Made by a program: the position numbers and the translations under genes
The notes under the pieces: model-generated
What the model was told of the DNA's origin: nothing
Seen by the model: the letters and a program-made list of their open reading frames with translations, nothing else
Databases searched by the model: none
Shown: piece after piece, positions 55,621-64,000 of the stretch
Layout of the letters: each line of letters starts with the position of its first letter
How positions within the stretch are numbered: position 1 is the first letter of the stretch
Source of the DNA: Adenophora triphylla var. japonica
Taxonomy: Eukaryota; Streptophyta; Magnoliopsida; Asterales; Campanulaceae
Reading direction: 5' to 3'
NCBI GenBank assembly: GCA_022495995.1
Contig: JAFEMH010002446.1
Coordinates: 277,228 to 341,227, forward strand
DNA: 64,000 nt

Positions 55621-58517
55621 TATGATTTTCAATCACTTAGGATTTTTCCTATTGATTCAAGTTTTTGTGCATGCTACATGAGCCCTTGGGAGATTTTTGT
55701 GGGGATGCATGGTGATGTATGTGTCTGGAGACTGTTGGGAACAGATTTTGAGCACGTGGGGGATGAGAACCCTTGATCGCGGTTTAAACAGCGGTACATG
55801 GACCTCAATTTTGATGAGATTGGATTCGGATCCCAGGTCTTGATTGGAATTTTCTCTCTCAATCTTGGTCATTTGAAGCTGATGCTGACAGGCTCTAGGT
55901 CACGTTGATATGAGTGAAGCTTCTTTCATTTGGGTGAGCTGTGACCTCGGCCGAAACCTTGTTCGGAGAATGATTTGATGAAATTGCTAATGCAGGGAGA
56001 AACCCAGATCTTAAATCCCGATGTTACGGGAAGCTGCTATGTACCAAGTTCTGAAGCTGAAAATCTAGTTGTTGATGTGACTAGACCTTTCTTGTGACTT
56101 GATAAAATTCAGATCCAAAGGACCAAACTGACAAAGCCCCCAGATCCTATTAAAGCGAGGAAAGATCTCTTCTTTGGCAAAGCCTGGGTCTGAAGAACTG
56201 AGTAGGCAAAGTCCAGATTTTGAAGAAGCGACTTGGCGAAGCCCCAATCTTATAAACTCGTTGTCATTAGCAGAGTCCCAATCTGATTGGTAATGCAAAG
56301 TTATCCTGAAAATAATCTGACAAAGATCGAATCTATCTCGTAGTGAAAAAACCCAATGTGGACCCAAAGATGACTATAGAAGCCCCAGCTTGAAGAGCTG
56401 ATACAGAGAACACAGGAGAACCGCTTAGCAAGCCCAACAAATATGGAAGAAATTAAGAGTAGTCATATAGAGGAGGCACCCATCTTTTCGGACCTTAGTC
56501 AACCAAATACTGGACAAGACTCGAAATGTTTACGTGCGTGGGCATATCTTTTGAAAGGTGGGAATGTCTCCCGAATTTGTGTATGACACTCTCGCTTTAG
56601 GTTTGACTCTTTTGAGAGAGTATAAGCATCACAAGGTGTGAAAAAGTGTATGGAAGCCCCTGCTGACAGAAAGACAGTGTTTGGCTCTATTTCCCTATGA
56701 TGGAGAGAGAGAAGACTTGTCGAGACACTTGAAAACTTGTCTTATTCATGATGATCACAAGGCTGCTTAAAACCCTTTGTTAATGTTCGGGTTATTCAAC
56801 TCCTAAATCTGATATGAACAAATATTTTGATTAATCACGAGGAGAAAATCGGTGATATCAAGAATCAAGCTTGGAAGAACGGAAAGTGTATAGGGACGAT
56901 CCTTGATGAGACCGGATTTTTTTTGAGATTTGTTTGTGATTTCGACCGGACCATTTCTGGTTGCCTACGTTCCCTCCATTATGAAGATCTCAGGTCGCCG
57001 TAGTTCGGGCTTATCCCGAATGAAGAGAGAATGAGTGTGAAAATTCAAGACTTTGAGGTCTTTAGGGGAATTTGAGGATTGGAGATTTGAATAACATATC
57101 CCCTTAGAGTGTCCATGAAAGACACGGATGTGAAGCCTCAGTGGGACATCCACGGCAAGTGTTTGTGGAGTAGAAATGAATTATGCTCACATCAGATTTG
57201 AATTTGCACAATCTTTGATTGATGATTTTGAACCGAGATGAATTAGATTCCAATTTAAGCAAGCAATGAAGCATTAATTTGATTTAGATCTTAAAGCTTT
57301 TACGATGAAATTGCTATCCGATAGGAATTGCAGCTGAGTTTCCGGGCTTCGATCGGCCATCGGGTAATTTTGGAAGTTATGACCTCTTAAAGTGAGAGGT
57401 CGGCTGGGCCTTTTGCTGACTGAACCTCTAAAGGTGAAAGGTTGGCTTGCAGGGATGTGTTTGGGAAATCTATGGCGGGGAAGATTGATTGCCTCTAAGA
57501 ATGAGAGGTCGAATTTTGACTTTGTCCAAAGGTGAGGGTAATGGGAGTATCCTCTAAAATCGAGAGGATGGCTTGGGATTGATTTAAGGTAATGGTGAGA
57601 GGAAGTCCAAGCTATTGACAACTTTTTGCGATCTTGCGAGAATTCAGGCTCCTTTTTGATCATTGGAGAGCTTCTTGAGAAGTCGAGGACTTTTGAGGAT
57701 CGACAATTCTTCTTTTTTTGTTTTTTTTTTTTTTTTTTTTTGGAAGGCTTTCTGAGGAGCTTGGAATTATATCCGAGATTGTGAGGATTTTAAAATCATT
57801 CTTTTGAGAATTCGGAAGGCCTCTTTGAGGAATTGAGGATTATCTTTCCTTCCTTCACAACTTGAACATTTTATGCATCGCCGACTCTCGAAGCTAACTT
57901 CTTTGGAGCTGCTTGGACTTCTCTCAATAAGGAGCAAAGGTGATGGCTAAACAGGGTTTCAAAATATGCCGATCTTGAAATGAAAGGGTAGTGTTTAGTG
58001 AGGGTGAGGTAATGGCTTCCCTATGGGTGAAAGGCTTCAACCGCAATCCCTACCGGATGACCTAAACGAGATTAAGTCTTCATTGCTTGCTTATGCTTTA
58101 AAGATTCGTGCAAATTCATCGAGCAGTGAGATGATGATGATGAGGAAAGAGATGTGAGCATATGAGATGCAAGGTGGGGAGTTGGTAAGCCCCAATTTGA
58201 GAAGGATATCAATTGATTTTCTCACTCCGGTTAGTTTAAATGTTAATCATTTCGAAGAATTAGTGGTTGAGCAGCACAAGTGATCATCTAGGATAAAACC
58301 ATTTCAATTAAGTGTAACGTGGGTGTGCAAGTAATGTCTCGAGTCTAGCAAGAGAAGAAGAAAAGATATATATATATATATAAAAGTTAAACTTTTAACT
58401 ACTATGCCCAAAATGGACTACAACGACAAATGTCCAGGAAGGACTTAGGTGAAAGAGAAGTACTAGAACCTACGAAGGTTGACTAAAAGACTATTTTAGA
58501 GATAGGTAGCCCCTAGT
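55621..58517 (-). other. Spacer downstream of gag, element D
   Basis: Non-coding, homologous to 45130-47087. Includes CAAAGCCCMRATCT repeats (56130-56300), four CCTCT..AGAGG hairpins (57385-57570), a poly-T run (57721-57740) and (TA)n (58364-58382). The 129-codon minus-strand frame at 57663-57274 crosses the hairpins and has no domain I recognise. No protease follows on the left, unlike the other copy. Confidence 0.6.
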
Positions 58518-60970
58518 CTAGCCGCTTTTTGCTGTCGGACCATGCATCCATTCTTCGACGCTGGGGATGGGAGCTATTGCAGATCTTTCCATCAGGACTT
58601 CTTTGACAGCTTTTTGCTCAATCAAACCATTTTCCTTGCCTGCGATGACTGGTTCATTGACCTCACAAAGGGGTGAGTCAAATTCCATTATGTTCCCAAG
58701 TCTTGAACCACCAAACTCGATCATGTTGACACTCATGTTGTTATTTCTAGGGAGCGGGTTATTGATAGTATTAGGCCCTTCGTGCACCTCTAACCTCCCT
58801 TGTTCAATCAAACTTTGGATTGCCTTTTTCAGGGGACGCAATCATCTGTCAGGTGCCCATGATACTGATGAAAGGCACAATGCTTGGAGGTATCCAAAGG
58901 AGCATTGGGGTTTCTAGGCTGATAATTTTCCAAAGGCCGGAGCAAACCTTCTCTCACCAAACCTCTGAAGATATCACTCAAAGGCATCCCAAAGTTTCTC
59001 AAGTCTTGGAGCCGGATCCGGATGCATCGTGCTCTTGGGAACAAAGGAAGTGGCATTGTTACGCCCTGTCCCGCATAGCTAATCACTTCTTTACCTTTTG
59101 GTTGGCGAGCCGTGTTGGAGGTGGAAGAAACCCGAGATCTCCGTAGGTGTGCAGCAGCCGGCCGCCGATTGTAAGCCTTTTCGAACTTAGCCCGGAATTA
59201 ACCATTGCACGCAAGTCGCGTAGGGGAAGTGACCGAGGGAAGCTCTCAAATGCGGCTTTAAGCATGACTCGGAAGATGTCTAATCGCTCCTCGTCGAGGA
59301 GGAATGGTCATTTCACTAAGCTTCGTGTTCCACCTTTTATAGAAATCCCCAATATTCTCATCGTGGCGCCGTATCGTTGTCCGTGTGTCAACTCTCTTTG
59401 TTTCCCATTCCAAGTTGGCTTTATACTTATACGTGAAAGTACCGGTAATCCGTTCCCAAGTAGCCACTAGCTTCCAGCTGCAATCGGAAAAACCATTTCA
59501 AAGCTCCTGATTTCAAAGAGAGACTAAAGTAATCGGCCAACTGCTGGTTTGTGCATCCCTTGGCCTTCATTTCCAAAGTATAGGTGTCCAAGTGAGTTTT
59601 AGGGCACGCACTCCCGTCAAACAATTCGAGATTGGGCATCACAAACTTGTGAGGCAGGGGACACCGAGTCGGGATACGTAGGCGAAGAGCAAGGTGCTCT
59701 TTTGACGGTCAAATCAGCAATCTGCGCTTTCATTTCCTTGTGTTGCTCCATAAACCAAGCCAATTGGGGATCCAAAGGTGGAGCGGGAATGCCTGAGCCT
59801 ATATTTGAGCTAGGAAGAGGACTAGCCGTTGGTGGTGCATTGGTGGAAGGAATACCATATCCCGGAGCATAGGTGAAAACCTGTCCTTGGCCCAAATTAC
59901 CCTGGGGAGTGCAGGTAGGAGCTTGGGCAAAGGGATAGAACCCAGCGACTTCTTTGTTGGCTTCCAATCGGCAGAGAAGATTGAGGCAGTCCGAGGTAGC
60001 CGCATAGCTTGGATTTCCGGAGTGAGGCCCATAAGTAGGCTTAAGTGCGGGCCGCCGTCCCCGGTTGTTCAATGTGCGTATGGCCGCCTGTGGCGAGGGT
60101 GTGTAACCCGGGGGTACCGCAGCCTCCCGGTGATTCTCCGATGAAACCGGTATGGGGGCTTGGTAACCCATTGAACCCCGAGTGAGAAATGGATTTATGA
60201 AAGCCGTGCGAGGAGCTTGGTGAGCTAGCATCATTCGGAGTGAGGGCTCTTATTGTTGCCCCGAACCAAACTGTGGTGGTATTCCGAACTGTTGCTGTAA
60301 AGGTCCGGATTGATTGGTCCCAAACTGAGGTGGGATCCCCATTTGCTGTGGCATTCCGAGGCACCCCCAACCATGAGAAGACATTCCGTGCGACTTTGTC
60401 CCAGCTGAGGAGGTATCGCGAACCGGCTCATCCCGTCGTGTGCGTGGATCCAGTGGTGCGGTTGGGGAGCCGGCTGACCGAAGGTCGAGGAGCATGGGCT
60501 CGTGGTAGTACCGTGGGAGGCCGGTGGTGGCATCCCTGAGTAGTCGGGTTGACCAAGAGCGGGATTGAGGTCTTCCTCTTCTTCCACAAAGGAAGGTGCC
60601 ATCCGGGTTGAGACTGCGGCCAATCCATGGCTTTTTTGATAGCCTCCATAAGGTCAGTGCTCAGGCCGTGCTTCTTGTCGCACTCATCATCCGTTCTGCT
60701 AACCGATTCCATTGCCGTTCGCCCCGAGGAGTCCCGGGAGGCGGAGTGACGTTGTCCCCATCGTTAGACCGTCGATGCGAGACATTCCGAAACCCGGGTT
60801 GAACAAACGGCGAAGCCTGACGATGCGCTTGGATTCTTCCCAACTGATCAAATGGTGACCTAAGGTGTCGAAACCAAGCTTTATGCGGAGCTGCGGGGGA
60901 AAGACACGAGGGTTCAGATGGCGGAATTTGAAGGAGGGTAGGTGTTTGGGCTTTAGGCTCATGCAACATG
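58518..60970 (-). pseudogene. Tat/Ogre-like gag, multiply frameshifted
   Basis: Minus strand, N to C: Pro/Gln-rich leader with 'GIPPQFG' and 'GMPQQMGIPP' repeats (about 60250-60400); 'LAWFMEQHKEMKAQIADL' coiled segment (about 59720); the capsid core 'ELFDGSACPKTHLDTY', 'LSLKSGALKWFFRL' (59642-59480) and 'ETKRVDTRTTIRRHDENIGDFYKRWNTKL' (cited in part: DFYKRWNTKL, about 59300); 'ILR'-type helices; zinc knuckle CAFHQYHGHLTDDC at about 58830-58875, intact in residues but split by a frameshift; then 'AIQSLIEQGRLEVHEGP' and an acidic tail ending 58518. At least five frameshifts. Family fit is good (Retrotrans_gag type, Tat knuckle spacing). Confidence 0.82.
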
Positions 60971-62234
60971 CAATTATTTGTTCTTGTTTACTTAAAACAT
61001 GCTTTATTAACCTAATCGGTTGGAAAAGATTGCTCTTCTTTTTCGCAAACTATTCTGGATCCTGGATCAATGGGCCCCGTCACTACGTCTATAAGCCCCT
61101 CGTATTCCACCTGTATTTCGACCTCCTAGGGTGGACAGCCCCGGGCGAGGGTCCTATAGGGCAAGCGGGTCCCACCGACCGAAAGAAAAACGATCCTAAA
61201 AGTCTGGCGGGTAATCGAGTCTTAACGAGCATTCGATGTAAATTACAGACAAAGCTGACGTCAAAGTCAAGATCATGTCCGAGGGCTCGACGAAAAGTCG
61301 GCATGATTTGGACTGATAAATGTCCACAATTGATCTTGACTTGTCGTCAGTTAAGCCGTAATTAGGCATGGAATAATCATTAATCCTTGATGACTCAGTG
61401 TCATGCCGGGAGTCTGTGTATAATTTGTGCCAATCAAAGCCGAAGTCAAGGCGCCGGTCAATATCTTGGTCAAAGTCTGCGGCGAAAAACCGGCAGAGCT
61501 TCGACTGATTAGGGTCCCTTTAGATATCGAGTCGGTGTGCCGACAAAGGCTTGAAAGGAAAGGTTTATACACAGACAGAGCATGACACAGACCAGACTAA
61601 AAACCAACCGGGTCTCGGACAAAGTGTGTCACGGACAAGTGCATGGTCGACACGAGGCTCCATGGGATGTTTGGGTAGTCCTGTGCTTGCACCGAGAGGC
61701 GTAATAAGACCAAACGGGCCGCGACAAGGATTTCCCCGGGTTAGGGACGTAGTGTGCAGTGTAAGGTCACGTGCGCGTAGTGTGCAAGCAGTCTATCTTC
61801 TTTTTCTGAGTAAAATAGAAATTTTCGCATGTGTCTTAAAAATATGATGCATGATTTTTTTTTTTGAAAATTTTCTTTTTTTTTTGAAACTCTTTTTTTT
61901 TATTATTTTTTTTTTTGAAATTTAATGAACACATAAGCACAAAAATTCCGACAGTTAGGCACATGATTCCGACAGTCAAAATTTTGACTTTTTCCGAGGC
62001 GGCCAAAACAACACGAAAATGTGCAAAAATCAACACACACAACAAATGATTTTTAAAGTCGGGACGGAAGCTTGACCCTCAAAAGCTTTTTTTTTTTTTT
62101 TGAAAACAATTATACCGGTACGTGGGATTGTTAAACCACAATTTATCCCCGACTCGTGTTAGGAGGCGATAACGGGAAGTTTAATGGTTTCCACCGATAT
62201 ACCAAATATCATTTTTTTTTAGAAAAAGCCTGAT
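60971..62234 (-). other. 5' untranslated leader of element D
   Basis: Between gag and the primer-binding site; no gene. 61855-61920 and 62085-62220 are poly-T/A-rich runs. 61255-61500 contains two diverged copies of a GTCAAAGTC..GGCGAAAA..CGGCA segment. Confidence 0.55.
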
Positions 62235-62237
62235 AAA

Positions 62238-62255
62238 TCCCCAGCGGAGTCGCCA
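62238..62255 (-). other. Primer-binding site for tRNA-Arg
   Basis: On the minus strand TGGCGACTCCGCTGGGGA, one base after the LTR; the plus strand reads TCCCCAGCGGAGTCGCCA, the CCA-tailed 3' end of a plant tRNA-Arg as I recall it. Ogre/Tat elements use tRNA-Arg. Only 21 bases of tRNA-like sequence are present, so it is not a tRNA gene. It fixes the minus orientation of element D. Confidence 0.85.
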
Positions 62256-62256
62256 C

Positions 62257-64000
62257 TGTGATGTACCCGATTTTTGAAATCAAACGGAGTCGCCACGCCA
62301 TTTTCGTTTTAAGGGCCAAAACTTTGAAAAATGCCCGAAATCAAGAGATTCGAGTTCGGAGGTCAAGTTACGCGCCGGGAAGGACGTTAGTGTGCACCCG
62401 GAACGCCTCGTAAAACGAGTCTTTCAAGCTCAAAAACCATTTGTTTGTGTGTGTGTGTGTGTTGCTTTGGCCAAAATAAGTTGAAACTGAGAAAAGTAAA
62501 AATTGGGAATTCTTTTTAAGACCTTAAACTGATCCCATGATTTTTTGGATGATTTTTGGGTTGAGATTTGGTACTCAAAAGACCTTTTGAAGTTGAAAAT
62601 CACTTCTGCCAGAATGAAAAAGGCAGTGGACACTTGATTTTGAAATGGACTTTAGAGCTTTAAGATCTCTGAATCTTGGAAAAGTCCGGGAATGAAAGTT
62701 GTTCAAAACACCTCAAATAAGGTTTATGAGAAATAACATTCCATTTTGGAGAGAATTTGAGGGACCAAAACCTTCTGGAAATCTCAGATATGAAATCTAG
62801 ATTTCCAGAGACTGATGAACTGACCTTTAAAAGAAAATTTGAAAAAGGGAGTTTTACTCACGTATAAAATAATGTAAAAATATTTCTAGAAATTTATGGA
62901 TGTTGGCTACAAAAAGTGTTTTGTAGTAAACACCAAATTCCAAGTTTATCTGTGTCCAAATTAAATAGTAGACCATGGATGAGAGGTCTATGTAGAAAAT
63001 TGCTACCTGGACAGCAACTTCTCAAGAAGGAAAATTGTGGTTTTGAAAGGGGTTTGCATCCATGCTTGTCCCTTATTTCCCTAGGTTTTGATTAGTAGTC
63101 ACTAGAAATTTTAGTGGTGATCTACTATATCAAACCATCCTTATGGGGTACATTAAGGACTTAAGCATTTCCATTTTGCTTGGGAAGGGGAATTTTTGTA
63201 GAGATGAAATTAAAGAGAAAAATCAACTAGAGAAGTTTAAAATGTGAACCATTTTGAGATGGTTTCATTCATGAAGATGGAACTTCAAGATGACTCATCT
63301 CAGGTCAGACTTAAGTTAAACTAGACATAAAGTAAATCAAAGTGAGAAGAACAAGATGAACAAGAAGTTAAAAAGGAGTTTTAGGGTTTGGAGAAGGAGG
63401 GCTTTACCAATGGTGACAACCTATCTTCCTAGGCTTGGAATTTGACTCTGAGGAGTATCAAGATTTGGTGTTTGGACTTGAGGAGTATCAAGATTTGGTG
63501 TTTGGATTTGTGTTTGAGTGGATTCAAGGCTTGAATGTGTTTAGGGTTTGATGATAGAGTTGATCAAAGAGAAAACAAGTAGATAACACTTAAGTCCTCT
63601 ATGTTTTCTCCCTAATATTCCTCTTGAGTAGTGTTTTGAAAGCTTGATCTTGGTGTGTTTAAGAGTGATTTGAGAATGTTTGAAGTGAATTTGGGGAAAG
63701 GTTCAAAGAAGAAAATGGTGGCAAATCTAAGGATTCCTACTATTTCTCTCTATTTTTCGCCGTAATACGGCTCTACGTGAGTAAAATGTCTTGTGTAAAC
63801 CGAGAGAGGAGGGTTCAATTTATAGGCCCCTGTGAGATTGCAAACATATCCTGCGTCAGGAGGGTTCCGTAAATGTTCCGGTGCATTAAATGCTTTGCTC
63901 CAGGCTTTGAACTGGTGAAGAATATTATTCAAAAATTCCAATAGTTTTTGTTTTTCAACTTGCCTAATTCGGATTTTTCCAATTTCTTTTGCTTTTGAGA
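62257..64000 (-). mobile_element. LTR D-right, 5' LTR of element D, cut by the window edge
   Basis: TGTGATGTACCCGATTTTTG onward, highly similar to 48753-50460 with scattered substitutions and 1-2 base indels. Contains CGGAGTCGCCACGCC (62284), the conserved block 62354-62425, (GT)n (62444-62461) and a minus-strand TATAAATT (63817-63824). U3 continues past 64000. Confidence 0.85.

Noticed and set aside
57274..57663. 129-codon minus-strand frame in the spacer
   Set aside because: It crosses the CCTCT..AGAGG hairpins, is not conserved in the homologous spacer and has no recognisable motif.
62235..62255. tRNA-Arg gene
   Set aside because: Only the 3' end with CCA is present, placed at an LTR junction as a primer-binding site; no cloverleaf.

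Overview
The window is repeat-dense nuclear DNA of a flowering plant, probably a eudicot; I cannot name the species. I see no ordinary host gene, rRNA or tRNA gene. Almost every base belongs to LTR retrotransposons inserted into one another, or to tandem repeats carried by them. The evidence is Ty1/copia polyproteins with paired LTRs and initiator-Met primer-binding sites, Ty3/gypsy Tat/Ogre-like gag and protease remnants, a tRNA-Arg-type primer-binding site, and spliced plant-mobile-domain (PMD) sequence.

Layout. 1-20 kb: four minus-strand Tat-like elements seen from their 3' ends. Their LTRs end at 253, 6411, 10185 and 17844. Each LTR is followed on the right by a conserved leader block and then a long non-coding region built of short hairpin-forming repeats. 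Two of them next carry a plus-strand (antisense) gene: an exon-1 fragment at 7610-7768 and a four-exon PMD pseudogene at 11786-14522. A DUF7745-like ORF at 15095-15680 follows. 20.1-35.5 kb: a 41-bp satellite of about 110 units, split by a Sirevirus-type copia element (21812-32399) that has an extra env-position ORF. 35.5-43.7 kb: a second copia element (35512-43714) with a perfect 5-bp target duplication. 43.7-47.2 kb: minus-strand protease, spacer and gag tail of a Tat-like element. 47.2-54.1 kb: three LTRs (E minus, D-left minus, F plus) and a 39-bp array. 54.1-62.2 kb: repeat modules, spacer, a degenerate minus-strand gag and a 5' leader. 62.2-64 kb: the primer-binding site and the start of the 5' LTR of that last element.

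How it works together. The Tat-like elements keep gag, sometimes protease, LTRs and PBS/PPT signals, but no Ty3-type reverse transcriptase or integrase is present, so these copies look non-autonomous. Their distinctive content is the region between the coding part and the 3' LTR. It holds ordered arrays of inverted-repeat words whose arms change together while the loop stays fixed, plus an antisense PMD gene whose upstream region shares a palindrome with the LTR promoters. I regard this hairpin-module plus antisense-gene cassette as the best candidate for an undescribed system. A second candidate is a GTCGCGCGAC-type palindrome placed similarly around the TATA boxes of a copia LTR and a Ty3-type LTR.
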